Below, one piece after another: positions 26,395 to 36,099 of a stretch of DNA of 64,000 nucleotides (positions are counted from its first letter, which is position 1; each line of letters begins with the position of its first letter). The notes beneath the pieces were generated by a model, which saw only the letters and a list, made by a program, of their open reading frames with translations, made no database searches and had not been told where the DNA came from. The position numbers were made by a program, and so were the translations under genes. The DNA is taken from positions 1,922,001-1,986,000 of the forward strand of contig NZ_CP038020.1 of NCBI RefSeq assembly GCF_010120595.1. Reading direction: 5' to 3'. Source of the DNA: Streptococcus thermophilus (lineage in GTDB: Bacteria > Bacillota > Bacilli > Lactobacillales > Streptococcaceae).

Positions 26395-27489
26395 TTATTT
26401 ATTTTCATCTTCAAATTTCTTCATAAAGTCAATCAAATCAAGCACACCTTGACGCGGAAAGGCGTTATAAACACTGGCACGCATACCACCCACTGAACGG
26501 TGTCCCTTGATATTTTTGAAACCAAGAGCATCTGCTTCTGCTACAAATTTGGCATCCAAGTCTTTACTTGGTGTGACAAATGGAATGTTGCAGACAGAAC
26601 GATCCTTGGCATCTTTAACAGGATTGGTGTAGAAATCAGATGATTCGATATAGTCATAAAGAAGACCTGATTTTTCACGTTGAATTTCCGCCATCTTATC
26701 TACGCCACCAATCTCATTTTTTACCCAGTCAAAAACGAGTTTTGAAATATAGATATTGAAACATGGTGGTGTATTGTAGAGTGATCCTGCTTCAGCTTGA
26801 ATACGGTAGTCCAACATGGCAGACAATTGTGGTTGATCGTTAAGGAAGTCTTCACGGACGATAACCACCGTCACACCCGCAGGTCCAATATTTTTCTGAG
26901 CACCAGCATAGATAAGAGCAAAATCCTCAACATTATAGCGAGCTGCTAAGATATTTGAAGACATATCTGCTACAATTGGCACACCATTAGTATCAGGCAA
27001 ATCATAGATAGATGTTCCCTCAATTGTATTATTGGTAGTCAAGTGAACATAAGCGGCTTCTGGATCAATCGTTGAAGGATCAAAACTTGGTATATGATCG
27101 TAAACAGTATCCTCAGATGACGCCAAAAGAATTGGTTCAAAAGGAATAGTTTTTGAAAGCTTGACAGCTTCAGTATAGGCTTTTTTACCCCATGAACCAC
27201 CTACAAGGTAGTAAGCTTTCTTACCTTGAGCAAGGTTCAGTGGAACCATTGTGAATTGCGTTGAAGCGCCCCCTTGCAAGAAAATAACCTTATAGTTATC
27301 AGGAATGTCCATAAGCTCGCGAAGTGTCGTTTCCGCATCTTTAATGATTTTGTCAAATTCTGGAGAACGGTGGGACATTTCTAGCACGGACATACCGGAA
27401 TCTTGATAGTTAAGCAATTCAGCTTGTGCTTTTTCGAGCACAGGTTTTGGTAATGTAGCAGGTCCTGCTGAGAAATTATAAATTGTCAT
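26395..27489 (-). CDS. serC: Phosphoserine aminotransferase
   Basis: Class V PLP-dependent aminotransferase, 364 aa, converting 3-phosphohydroxypyruvate to phosphoserine. [28 protein letters not shown], the PLP lysine in [16 protein letters not shown], and RASVYNAFP near the C-terminus are all present. GGAGGTG precedes the ATG. First gene of the serC-GNAT-serA operon. Confidence 0.97.
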   Translation of the reverse strand: MTIYNFSAGPATLPKPVLEKAQAELLNYQDSGMSVLEMSHRSPEFDKIIKDAETTLRELMDIPDNYKVIFLQGGASTQFTMVPLNLAQGKKAYYLVGGSWGKKAYTEAVKLSKTIPFEPILLASSEDTVYDHIPSFDPSTIDPEAAYVHLTTNNTIEGTSIYDLPDTNGVPIVADMSSNILAARYNVEDFALIYAGAQKNIGPAGVTVVIVREDFLNDQPQLSAMLDYRIQAEAGSLYNTPPCFNIYISKLVFDWVKNEIGGVDKMAEIQREKSGLLYDYIESSDFYTNPVKDAKDRSVCNIPFVTPSKDLDAKFVAEADALGFKNIKGHRSVGGMRASVYNAFPRQGVLDLIDFMKKFEDENK

Positions 27490-27560
27490 AAAGACACCTC
27501 CAAAATTTTAATGGGCCCATTATAGCGAATTTTCTGAATATTGTAAAGTGTTAATAGTAA

Positions 27561-27585
27561 AAAACGAACGGAATTGCCCGTTCGT
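27561..27585 (-). terminator. Terminator downstream of the ROK pseudogene
   Basis: ACGAACGG/CCGTTCGT 8-bp stem followed by T5-6 on the minus strand. Confidence 0.8.
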
Positions 27586-27643
27586 CACAAAAAAAGTTAG
27601 GTATTTTATGTATATTTTTGCAAGTAATCAGATTTACTATCCG

Positions 27644-28549
27644 TTATCCTTGCTTAAGAAAATAGGCTGCACCGATTAGATTTGCTCCATTATGATGATG
27701 ACAGGCTACAATCTTTGGACGTTTAATAATTTTACCGATAAAATCAATCTCATGGTGAACCTTATCAAACTGGCGGTTGACTTTTTCTATCAGAATAGAC
27801 TGAGCTGAAATACCACCTCCAAGAACAAAGGTTTCCATATCAAAGATAGTTTGAAGATTCAATATAGTAATAGCTAGGTTTCGACAATAGGTCTCAAAGA
27901 TTGGATAAACTGCTTCCTTTTTAGCATTAATTGCCTTAAAGGCTAGCAAACCATCTTTTAATCAAGACTAGCTAAAATTTCATTAACTTTAGTAATCAAA
28001 CCAACAGCTGAAAGAGTTGTTCCTTGCATCAATGAAGGATCAAGTTTTTCCATTTGAAGAGGAAGGAGAAAGGTCAACTCTCCTGCCTGGAAATGGCTTC
28101 CCTGAAAAAGTTTACCATTGATTATTATACCTCCACCAAGGCCTGACCCTAAAACAAGAGCAGCACCGTTAGTCACTCCTTTCAAATGACCTGTGGCTAG
28201 TTCAGCCAAGGCTGCTGCTTTACCATCATTAAGCGCAGCTACTGGAAAATGATACTTAGCTTGCAGGGTTTCTTTGACACGAAAACCATGAAAGAATCTC
28301 AACAAACCGCCGTGATAAATCACACCCTCCTTCCGTATCAACAGTTTCAGGAACACTAATTGCACTGCCTGATAAAGCTACTTCAACCGAAGTTACTAAA
28401 TGATCAATAACATCGAGAGCCTTATCCAAGGTCTGAGGGGATGATTGCGTTGGCAAACTCTTTTCGAGGACAAGGTCCTCTGAAACAAGAGCAGACTTTA
28501 CCTGAGTCCCTCCAAAATCAATTGCTAAAACTAGAAAAAACGCTATCAA
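27644..28549 (-). pseudogene. ROK-family sugar kinase, broken by two frameshifts
   Basis: Three successive reading frames encode one ROK kinase. The N-terminal phosphate loop is LAIDFGGTQVKSALV (28256-28549). The middle part (27958-28365) has ALNDGKAAALAE and GSGLGGGIIINGKLFQG. The C-terminal part (27644-27949) has ETFVLGGGIS. The first join lies near DTEGG/VIYHGG (about 28320) and the second near 27955 (SLD stop versus KDGLLAFKA). The two shifts compensate, so total length is still a multiple of three. The only start for the first part is TTG without a clear ribosome-binding site. Likely non-functional. Confidence 0.85.
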
Positions 28550-28551
28550 AA

Positions 28552-28560
28552 TGCTATAAT
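28552..28560 (+). promoter_or_regulatory. Extended -10 promoter for glyoxalase
   Basis: TGC TATAAT, 34 nt before the ATG at 28595, followed by AAAAGGAG. Confidence 0.6.
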
Positions 28561-28594
28561 GGTTTTAGAAAACTAGATAAAAGGAGTCTCTCAC

Positions 28595-28990
28595 ATGACT
28601 AAATTTCTACACACTTGTGTCCGTGTTAAAGACCTAGAAGCTTCACTACAATTTTATCAAGAAGCGCTTGGTTTTAAGGAAGTCCGTCGTAACGATTTCC
28701 CAGAATATAAGTTCACTCTTGTCTACATGCAACTAGAAGATGATCCTGATTACGAGTTGGAATTGACATACAACTACGATCATGAAGTTTATGATCTTGG
28801 GAATGGTTATGGACACATCGCTGTTGGTGTTGATGACCTAGAGGCCACACACCAAGCCCACAAAGAGGCTGGCTATAATGTTACTGATCTCTCAGGTCTA
28901 CCTGGTAAACCAAAAATGTACTACTTTATTACTGATCCAGATGGCTATAAAATCGAGGTCATCCGTTTAGCTCAGTTCTTGGAAAAATAA
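28595..28990 (+). CDS. gloA: Lactoylglutathione lyase (glyoxalase I)
   Basis: 131 residues of the VOC superfamily with the two beta-alpha-beta-beta-beta modules. Metal ligands are visible as His6 in FLHTCVRV, Glu in LELTYNYD, His in YGHIAVGV and Glu in KIEVIRL. Detoxifies methylglyoxal, a by-product of glycolysis. Single gene with its own promoter and terminator. Confidence 0.93.
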   Translation: MTKFLHTCVRVKDLEASLQFYQEALGFKEVRRNDFPEYKFTLVYMQLEDDPDYELELTYNYDHEVYDLGNGYGHIAVGVDDLEATHQAHKEAGYNVTDLSGLPGKPKMYYFITDPDGYKIEVIRLAQFLEK

Positions 28991-28999
28991 TGAAAAAGA

Positions 29000-29031
29000 A
29001 GTCAGATTATCTCAACTCTGGCTCCTTTTTT
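29000..29031 (+). terminator. Terminator of gloA
   Basis: AGTCAGA/TCTGGCT stem (one G-T pair), 10-nt loop, then CC and T6. Short and moderately convincing. Confidence 0.6.
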
Positions 29032-29033
29032 AC

Positions 29034-29937
29034 TTATTTTTTATTATCGACCTTTAAGGATGACAAAATTTGGGTATGAATATCATCCACGCCATTTGGA
29101 TTATTTGGCAAGAATAAAGTTTGATTACCTTTATCCGCAAAAGTATTAAGGGTATCTAGATATTGGTTGGTCAAGAGGATAGACATAATCTGTTCCTCAG
29201 ACATACCAACATTGGCTTCTTTAAGTTCTGCAATAGATTCAGCTAAACCATCAACGATGGCTTTACGTTGTTGGGCAATACCAACACCATGAAGACGGTC
29301 TTTTTCGGCTTCGGCTTCGGCTTCGGCAGCTGTGACAATCTTAATTTTATCAGCTTCTGCCAATTCTTGGGCTGCTACACGCTTACGTTGAGCAGCATTA
29401 ATTTCGTTCATAGACTGCTTAACTTCAGCATCTGGCTAACCTTGGTAATCAAGGTCTTAACAATGATGTATCCATAAGCTGTCATTTCTTCGGCTACTTG
29501 ATGTTGAACCTCAAGAGCGATTTCATCTTTCTTCTCAAAAAGCTCATCAAGCGTCAATTTAGGAACTGATGAACGAAGGGCATCCTCAATGTATGATTTA
29601 ATTTGAGCCTCTGGTCGCATTAGTTTATAGTAAGCATCTGTAACATTTTGTTCATTTACACGATACTGAGTAGCCACATTCATCATAACAAAGACATTGT
29701 CCTTTGTTTTGGTTTCAACCACAATCTCACTTTGAAGCAAACGTAGTTGAATACGAGCTGTATTTTATCGATACCGAATGGCAAACGCATATGAATACCA
29801 CTCGTTGCGATTTTTTGATAGCGTCCAAAACGTTCAACGATGGCTACTGACTGTTGACGTACGACATAAAGCATACTGATGAGAATTCCCAAGATAATCA
29901 AGAATAAAATCAGTAAAAAGAGAAATGCTGCCTGCAT
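29034..29937 (-). pseudogene. SPFH/band-7 (stomatin-like) protein with two frameshifts
   Basis: The N-terminus (from 29937) has a membrane helix and VRQQSVAIVERFGRYQK, typical of SPFH proteins. After GIDKI the frame is lost, but the next frame continues (ARIQLRLLQSEIVVETKTKD…) to ITKV, and a third frame carries on from EPDAEVKQSMNEINAAQR to the end. Each join is explained by one missing G (near 29756 and 29436). With both restored the length is 906 nt, 301 aa, which is normal. A (TTCGGC)4 hexamer repeat inside (about 29308-29331) encodes Ala-Glu repeats. Confidence 0.88.
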
Positions 29938-30043
29938 GTTAAGTCCTCCAAAATAAACATTAAAGATTTCTTTGCTTTATTATAGCACAGTAATACAACT
30001 ATTCAAGAAAAATAGTATATCTTTTTCAAGAGCTTTGACAATC

Positions 30044-30083
30044 ATACAAGAGGCTGAAACACTAGCGTTTCAGCCTCTTGTAT
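30044..30083. terminator. Strong 17-bp hairpin downstream of potD
   Basis: ATACAAGAGGCTGAAAC pairs perfectly with GTTTCAGCCTCTTGTAT over a 6-nt loop. T4 lies on the plus side; no T run on the minus side. It probably ends the potABCD transcript. Confidence 0.7.
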
Positions 30084-30126
30084 TTTGTGACTAAGCTTAA
30101 AACCCAACGGTCCAAAAGGAAACTTT

Positions 30127-31197
30127 TTATTTACGATACATCTTATCTTGAAGGTAAATGTCATTATAAATCCCAAGCCATTTTTTACCTAAGTTATTAT
30201 AGACTTCAAGGTTTTTGATGGTTGATTCTGATGGGTAAAAGGCTTTATCATTAGTAATACTCTTTGGAAGTAAGGTTTTAGCTGCCTCGTTAGGTGTGGC
30301 ATAGCCGATATATTCAGCGTTTTGCGCTGCATTTTCCGGTTTAAGCATGAAGTTGATAAAAGCATAAGCTTCTTTTTCATGCTTCACTGTTTTAGGAATG
30401 ACCAGATTATCAAACCACAGATTTGAGCCTTCAGATGGAACAACATAACGAAGATCTTCATTTTTATCAAGCATCTCACTGGCTTCCCCTGAGAAGGTTA
30501 CTCCAATAGCTGCATCACCTTGAATCATGTAGCCCTTCATCTCATCACCCACAATAGCTTTAATATTCGGTGTAAGGCTATTAAGTTTAGTTTCAGCCAG
30601 ACGCAATTCCGTCATGTTCTTGGTATTCAAACTGTAACCCAAGCTATTGAGAGAAAAACCAATGACTTCACGCGCACCATCAACCATCATAATCTGGTTT
30701 CTGTATTCAGGTGACCAAAGATCATTCCAGTGCTGAGGTGCTTTTTTCACCAATTTCGTATTATAGACAATTCCGACTGTCCCCCAGAAATAAGGAATAG
30801 AATAGTCATTATTGGGATCGAAACTAAGACCCTTAAAGCTTGAGCCAATCTGATCGAAGCCATGGATTTTAGATTTATCCAACTTCACCAAAAGGTCTTC
30901 CTTGACCATCTTATCAATGGTGTAGTCCGAAGGTACAGCGATGTCGTAAGTCGTACCACCTTGCTTAATTTTAGTATACATAGCTTCGTTAGAATCAAAG
31001 GTTTCATACTGGACTTTTATTCCTGTCTCTTTAGTGAACTTGGTCAAGAGATCAGGGTCAATGTAGTCACCCCAATTATAAATAACCAGTTTGTCCGAAG
31101 CACTTCCGGTGCGACTTTGCATGTAGGCAGAAATTCCCCAAAGGAAGAAAATAATTGCTAAAATCCCTGACAGAAATTGATAGAGTTTACGCATCAT
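30127..31197 (-). CDS. potD: Spermidine/putrescine ABC transporter, substrate-binding protein
   Basis: 356 residues with an N-terminal hydrophobic segment (about 6-25). The polyamine-binding fold follows: VIYNWGDYIDPDLLTKF, then YDIAVPSDYTIDKM and VVPSEGSNLWFDNLVIPK. No lipobox Cys is visible, so it is probably membrane-anchored or secreted. The start overlaps the potC stop by 11 nt. Confidence 0.95.
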   Translation of the reverse strand: MMRKLYQFLSGILAIIFFLWGISAYMQSRTGSASDKLVIYNWGDYIDPDLLTKFTKETGIKVQYETFDSNEAMYTKIKQGGTTYDIAVPSDYTIDKMVKEDLLVKLDKSKIHGFDQIGSSFKGLSFDPNNDYSIPYFWGTVGIVYNTKLVKKAPQHWNDLWSPEYRNQIMMVDGAREVIGFSLNSLGYSLNTKNMTELRLAETKLNSLTPNIKAIVGDEMKGYMIQGDAAIGVTFSGEASEMLDKNEDLRYVVPSEGSNLWFDNLVIPKTVKHEKEAYAFINFMLKPENAAQNAEYIGYATPNEAAKTLLPKSITNDKAFYPSESTIKNLEVYNNLGKKWLGIYNDIYLQDKMYRK

Positions 31198-31966
31198 GCT
31201 CCTCCTTTCTCTCCTGGGTAATCATATAATATCCAATGACTAGAAGAATAGAGAAGAGGAAGACAACCGTTGATAGGGCATTGATTTCCAAGGAAATCCC
31301 TTTACGAGCACGTGAGTAAATTTCCACAGCAAGTGTTGAAAAACCATTACCCGTTACAAAGAAGGTTACTGCGAAGTCATCCAAAGAATAGGTAAAGGCC
31401 ATGAAATAACCAGCGATAATACCAGGTGTCAAGTATGGCAACATGACCTCGCGTAACATCTGCCATTGGGTCGCACCCAGGTCATAAGCTGCATTCACCA
31501 TGTCTCGATTCATTTCCTTGAGGCGCGGCAAAACCATGAGAACCACGATTGGGATTGAGAAGGCAATGTGACTCAACAAAACCGATACAAAGCCAAGTTG
31601 GAAACCAATCCAGGTAAAGAGAATCAAGAAACTCGCACCAATCATAACGTCCGGTGCAACCATTAGCACGTTATTTAGGGATAAGATTCCAGTCTGCTGC
31701 TTCTGCTTGCTCTCATAGATAAAAATTGACCCAAAGGTACCAATAATCGTCGCCAAGAGGGCACTAAGAAAAGCTAAAAAGAAGGTTTGAGCTAAAATCA
31801 ACATGAGTCGACTATCTGAAAACATGCTCTGATAGTTATCAAGAGTAAATCCTGTGAAACTATTCATATCGCCACCACTATTGAAAGAAAAGGCGATTAG
31901 ATAAAAGATTGGCAGGTAGATGATAACAAAGACTAGAGCTAAATAGAGATTTGCAAATTTTTTCAT
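31187..31966 (-). CDS. potC: Spermidine/putrescine ABC transporter permease
   Basis: 259 residues, about six membrane helices, with the permease EAA loop (AAYDLGATQWQMLREVMLP). The ATG at 31966 follows AAGGAGAGACGTC; longer starts are rejected. It overlaps potB by 4 nt. Confidence 0.94.
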   Translation of the reverse strand: MKKFANLYLALVFVIIYLPIFYLIAFSFNSGGDMNSFTGFTLDNYQSMFSDSRLMLILAQTFFLAFLSALLATIIGTFGSIFIYESKQKQQTGILSLNNVLMVAPDVMIGASFLILFTWIGFQLGFVSVLLSHIAFSIPIVVLMVLPRLKEMNRDMVNAAYDLGATQWQMLREVMLPYLTPGIIAGYFMAFTYSLDDFAVTFFVTGNGFSTLAVEIYSRARKGISLEINALSTVVFLFSILLVIGYYMITQERKEEHDA

Positions 31967-32757
31967 TGACGTCTCTCCTTTGTTAACCACATGATTGCAA
32001 TCATAGTAACAATAAGCACAACACCAATGGTCGCACCCATTCCCCAGTTTTGTGTTGTGAGGAAATGCTGTTCGATAGCCGTTCCTAGTGTAATAACTCG
32101 GTTCCCACCAATCAAACGTGTTAGCATGAAGAGGCTAAGACTAGGAATGAAGACCGATTGTACACCCGAGCGTACCCCATTAAGCGACAAAGGAAAGATA
32201 ATCTTGGTAAAGGTCTGCCAATCATTAGCTCCTAAATCCTTACTTGCATTGACAATATTTTCATCCAAATCATCCAGAGCATTAAAAATCGGTAGAATCA
32301 TAAATGGAATTTCAATATAACTGGCTACAAAAATGAAAGAAAAATCTGTAAAGAGAATTTGCATGGGAGCAATCCCAAAGAAACCAAGAAAGGCGTTAAT
32401 TCCACCTTGTTGGCCAAAAATCCCCATAAAGGCATAAGCTTTTAGAAGAAGGTTGACCCAGGTTGGTAAAATAACTAACATCAACCAAAGTTGTTTATGC
32501 TTCAGTCTGGTTAGGAGATATGCGGTCGGATAAGAGATGAGGAGTGTCACTAAGGTTATGATGGCCGCATAAAGGACCGAGTTAAAGCTCATCCTCAAGT
32601 AAGTCCAACTGGAAAAGAAGGTTCCATAGTTGTCCAAAGTAAAATTGCCACTGATGTCAAAAAATGACTGGTAGAGCAGCATGAGTACTGGAGCAACTAC
32701 GAAAAGTAGAAGCCAAAGAAGGTATGGTACCGAGAAGAGGCTAGCTGTTTTCTTCAT
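31963..32757 (-). CDS. potB: Spermidine/putrescine ABC transporter permease
   Basis: 264 residues with six predicted helices and an EAA loop ([19 protein letters not shown]). The ATG 32757 ([13 protein letters not shown]) follows AGGAGCG, and lies inside the end of potA (17-nt overlap). Forms the membrane channel with PotC. Confidence 0.94.
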   Translation of the reverse strand: MKKTASLFSVPYLLWLLLFVVAPVLMLLYQSFFDISGNFTLDNYGTFFSSWTYLRMSFNSVLYAAIITLVTLLISYPTAYLLTRLKHKQLWLMLVILPTWVNLLLKAYAFMGIFGQQGGINAFLGFFGIAPMQILFTDFSFIFVASYIEIPFMILPIFNALDDLDENIVNASKDLGANDWQTFTKIIFPLSLNGVRSGVQSVFIPSLSLFMLTRLIGGNRVITLGTAIEQHFLTTQNWGMGATIGVVLIVTMIAIMWLTKERRQ

Positions 32758-33895
32758 GACGCTCCTCCTCAATGGCATTAATCAAGCCATCCTCAGGCTC
32801 TTCCATTTCCACATATTCTTCAATACGAGCATCGAATTCTTCCTCTGTCTCATTAAGACGCATGATATGAATATCTTCAGGCGTAAAATCAAGGCCAATA
32901 ATCTCACCCTCAATCGCCTTACGGGTTGAATGAATCATCCATTCATTGCCAAGATTATCATAGGCAATGATTTCATAGTGGACCCCACGGAAAAGCTGTG
33001 TTTCTACACGAACCTGAAGCTTACCTTCCTCAGGAAGCGTGATTTGTAAATCTTCAGGACGGATAACCACTTCGACAGGTTCATTTGGACGCATTCCTCC
33101 ATCAACAGATTCGAAACGTTTTCCGTTGAACTCGACCAAATAGTCCTCAATCATGACTCCTGGTAGGATATTAGATTCTCCGATAAAGGTTGCAACGAAA
33201 TGGTTGATAGGCTCGTCATAGATATCAACAGGCGTTCCTGATTGAACAATTTCACCATCGTTCATAACAAAAATCCAGTCTGACATGGCCAAGGCTTCTT
33301 CCTGGTCGTGGGTGACAAAGACAAAAGTAATCCCTAGACGTTTCTGTAGTTCACGCAACTCGTATTGCATTTCAGTACGTAACTTCAAATCCAGTGCTGA
33401 CAAGGGCTCATCCAAAAGGACCACACGTGGCTGATTGATAATCGCACGGGCAATAGCTACACGTTGGCGTTGACCACCCGATAATTTTTGAATCGAGCGC
33501 TTTTGATAACCATCTAGTTGAACCATTTTCAATGCTTCTTTTACACGCTCTTCAATTTCCTTCTTAGGCACTTTTTTTAAATTAAGCGCAAAAGCCACAT
33601 TGTCAAAGACATTCATGTGTGGAAAGAGGGCATAAGATTGGAAAACGGTGTGAACATCCCTTTTATTGATAGGGATATCATTAATACGCTTTCCATCCAA
33701 AAGAACGTCACCACTGGTCGCATCTAAGAGACCAGCAATGATGTTCAAGATAGTTGATTTACCAGAACCAGAAGCCCCAAGCAGGGTATAGAACTTACCT
33801 TCTTCCAGTTCAAAGTTGATGTCTTTTAAAACTTGTGTGCCACTGTCTTCAAATACTTTCGAGACGTTTTGAAAGGCAATAATCGGATTAGTCAA
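32741..33895 (-). CDS. potA: Spermidine/putrescine ABC transporter ATP-binding protein
   Basis: 384 residues. Walker [10 protein letters not shown], signature [14 protein letters not shown], Walker [13 protein letters not shown], switch His in VTHDQEEA, and a C-terminal TOBE-type domain (about 270-350). First transporter gene after murB; GGAGGATTT lies before the ATG. Confidence 0.96.
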   Translation of the reverse strand: MTNPIIAFQNVSKVFEDSGTQVLKDINFELEEGKFYTLLGASGSGKSTILNIIAGLLDATSGDVLLDGKRINDIPINKRDVHTVFQSYALFPHMNVFDNVAFALNLKKVPKKEIEERVKEALKMVQLDGYQKRSIQKLSGGQRQRVAIARAIINQPRVVLLDEPLSALDLKLRTEMQYELRELQKRLGITFVFVTHDQEEALAMSDWIFVMNDGEIVQSGTPVDIYDEPINHFVATFIGESNILPGVMIEDYLVEFNGKRFESVDGGMRPNEPVEVVIRPEDLQITLPEEGKLQVRVETQLFRGVHYEIIAYDNLGNEWMIHSTRKAIEGEIIGLDFTPEDIHIMRLNETEEEFDARIEEYVEMEEPEDGLINAIEEERHEENS

Positions 33896-33939
33896 TTGTC
33901 ATAAATCCTCCATGGATATCAAAAATAGGGTTAGTATTA

Positions 33940-34842
33940 TTAATTTAATTTGTCGCCAATGATGCGAACTTCAGGCTCTAGTGTAACACCCGAATTTTCC
34001 TTAACCTTAGCGATAACATCTGCAATAAGATCTTCATAGTCTTTCGCTGTTCCTTGATCGACATTGACCATGAAACCAGCGTGCTTGGTTGAAACCTCAA
34101 CACCACCGATACGATGTCCCTTGAGGTTAGCTTCCATAATAAGCTGACCAGCAAAATGACCTGGCGGACGTTTGAAGACCGAACCACATGATGGGTATTC
34201 GAGAGGTTGTTTAAGTTCTCGTAAGTGATTAAGGCGGTTCATCTCATGTTTGATTTGTTCGTAGTCTCCTGGTTTGAGGTTAAATTTTGCTGAAATAATC
34301 ACTTCACCTGTTTCTTGGAGCACCGAACGACGATAACCAAAACGCATATCTCTTGCATCAATCGTACGAATATCACCATCTTTTGTAAGAACCTGAGCAG
34401 AAACCAAGATATGTGCAATCTCGCCACCATAGGCACCCGCATTCATAAAGACAGCACCACCAATACTACCTGGAATTCCCGCCGCAAATTCAAAACCGGT
34501 CAAACTATGGAAACAAGCCACCTTGGTTGTTGCAATCAAATTAGCTCCCGCTTCTGCTTCAACTTGATAACCATTGACAGCGATACCATTAAGCTTGTCA
34601 AACATAATCACAAAACCTCGGATACCACCGTCACGAACAATCAAATTACTGGCATTACCAAGCACCATCCATGGAATGTTGTGCTTGTTGGCAAATTTGA
34701 CAATACGAGAAAGCTCATATCGGTTACGTGGAAAGGCCAAATAATCCGCTGGACCTCCAACCTTGGTGTAAGTATAACGTTTTAAGGGTTCGTCGAAACG
34801 AATATCAATCCCAACTAAATCTTCTTTAAGTTCATCTAACAT
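33940..34842 (-). CDS. murB: UDP-N-acetylenolpyruvoylglucosamine reductase
   Basis: FAD-dependent second step of peptidoglycan precursor synthesis. N-terminal [18 protein letters not shown]-binding [32 protein letters not shown], and catalytic Ser in [11 protein letters not shown], and C-terminal EPEVRIIG. I place the start at 34842 ([11 protein letters not shown]); ATG at 34854 and 34869 are alternatives because no strong ribosome-binding site decides. The murB-potABCD order is usual in streptococci. Confidence 0.95.
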   Translation of the reverse strand: MLDELKEDLVGIDIRFDEPLKRYTYTKVGGPADYLAFPRNRYELSRIVKFANKHNIPWMVLGNASNLIVRDGGIRGFVIMFDKLNGIAVNGYQVEAEAGANLIATTKVACFHSLTGFEFAAGIPGSIGGAVFMNAGAYGGEIAHILVSAQVLTKDGDIRTIDARDMRFGYRRSVLQETGEVIISAKFNLKPGDYEQIKHEMNRLNHLRELKQPLEYPSCGSVFKRPPGHFAGQLIMEANLKGHRIGGVEVSTKHAGFMVNVDQGTAKDYEDLIADVIAKVKENSGVTLEPEVRIIGDKLN

Positions 34843-35030
34843 GTTAATTCCCATACTTTTTCTATACATTTATTTCTTTGTAGGTATTGTGAAAAATTTC
34901 CCCTTATTACTATCACAACCTAAAAATGAGTTAGTATTTTCCCTAACAATTAAAAGAAAAATACCACAAAAAGCCAAAATTAATTATAGCAAAAAATCCC
35001 TATCTTGACGACAAGGAATTTTAGTAAAAA

Positions 35031-35522
35031 CTAGTCCACTTGCTCCAATTTGCGGACATCACTAGTGTCTATTTGACTCAAATATTTTTTGTAGGCTTGA
35101 CCAGTTTGAGGCTCAACTAAATTCTCGGCAATTTCTAGCAGAGGAACCAAAACAAAGGCCCTTTGAGTCATGAGAGGATGAGGCACTTTAAGGTGCTCAG
35201 TCCCCCAGATTTCCTGCCCATATAAAAGAATATCAATATCCACAGTTCGAGGGCCCCAATGCTCATGGCGAACGCGGTCTAAATCTTTCTCAATTGCCTG
35301 ACAAGCACTCAGCAAGCTTTCAGCCGGCAACTGAGTGTCAAGTGCTAAAGCGAGATTCAAAAAATCAGCCTGGTCAGTTAATCCCCAAGCAGCCGTCTCA
35401 TAATAAGAGGACACTGCTTTAACTTCCGTCTCAAGCAAGCGATCCAATGACTCCACCGCTTTTTTAAGATAGTCTTGACGATTTCCCATATTAGATCCCA
35501 AACTTAAATAAACTTTTGTCAT
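35031..35522 (-). CDS. folK: 6-hydroxymethyl-7,8-dihydropterin pyrophosphokinase
   Basis: 163 residues: VYLSLGSNMGNRQDYLK at the N-terminus and the GPRTVDIDILLYG signature with metal-binding Asp pair, then HPLMTQRAFVLVPLLEI. Transfers pyrophosphate from ATP to the pterin in folate synthesis. Overlaps folB by 4 nt. Confidence 0.96.
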   Translation of the reverse strand: MTKVYLSLGSNMGNRQDYLKKAVESLDRLLETEVKAVSSYYETAAWGLTDQADFLNLALALDTQLPAESLLSACQAIEKDLDRVRHEHWGPRTVDIDILLYGQEIWGTEHLKVPHPLMTQRAFVLVPLLEIAENLVEPQTGQAYKKYLSQIDTSDVRKLEQVD

Positions 35523-35878
35523 CGACTACGCTCCAATTCAATTCCAACACTTCTATAGTGCCCATTAATTGGTGGATTTTCTTTAATAATTCGAATTTTA
35601 ATAGATTGGATTGGCACAAATTGATCAAACAAGTCCTCACAAATAGCACCAGCTAAACGCTCAATCAAAATATACTTTTCTTCTTCCACCTGTCTCTGTA
35701 CGGCTTCAAAAACTAAACCATAATGAACCGTATCTGCTAGATTGTCACTTTGTGAAGCCCTGGTCAAATCAACAGCCAGCTCCAGATCTACCACAAAAAT
35801 TTGCCCTAGGGTTTGCTCCTCAACAAAAGCCCCGTGATAGCCATAAAAACGGCAACCATTTAAAATAATTTTATCCAT
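35519..35878 (-). CDS. folB: Dihydroneopterin aldolase
   Basis: 119 residues: GCRFYGYHGAFVEEQTLGQ with the catalytic-region Tyr/Glu, and ILIERLAGAICEDLF with the catalytic-region Glu and Lys environment. Cleaves dihydroneopterin to the substrate of FolK. It is followed by folK on the same mRNA. Upstream, the divergent amylase gene separates it from folP. Confidence 0.94.
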   Translation of the reverse strand: MDKIILNGCRFYGYHGAFVEEQTLGQIFVVDLELAVDLTRASQSDNLADTVHYGLVFEAVQRQVEEEKYILIERLAGAICEDLFDQFVPIQSIKIRIIKENPPINGHYRSVGIELERSR

Positions 35879-36002
35879 ATTTTCTCCTTAAGACGACTAA
35901 ACTCATCTTTATTCTAGCACAAAAAAGTTGAAAAGTTGGGCTCTAATTAGTATGATATTTTAGACAAATCTGAAGTTATTGTTTTTTCGGCCATACAATC
36001 GA

Positions 36003-36030
36003 TTGCGTAATTCTTCTGATTTGGTAAAAT
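36003..36030 (+). promoter_or_regulatory. Possible promoter for the amylase gene
   Basis: TTGCGT (36003-36008), 16 bp, TAAAAT (36025-36030), about 70 nt before the start codon. No clear CRE operator is recognisable. Confidence 0.45.
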
Positions 36031-36099
36031 AAAGGCACAGAAGTTTAAAAACTCCCTGATATCTAAACCAAGACTATGTCAACTAATAAGGAAGAAACT

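Noticed and set aside
29308..29331. (TTCGGC)4 hexamer tandem repeat as a phase-variation signal
   Set aside because: Units are in multiples of three and lie inside an already frameshifted gene, so length change would not switch the frame.
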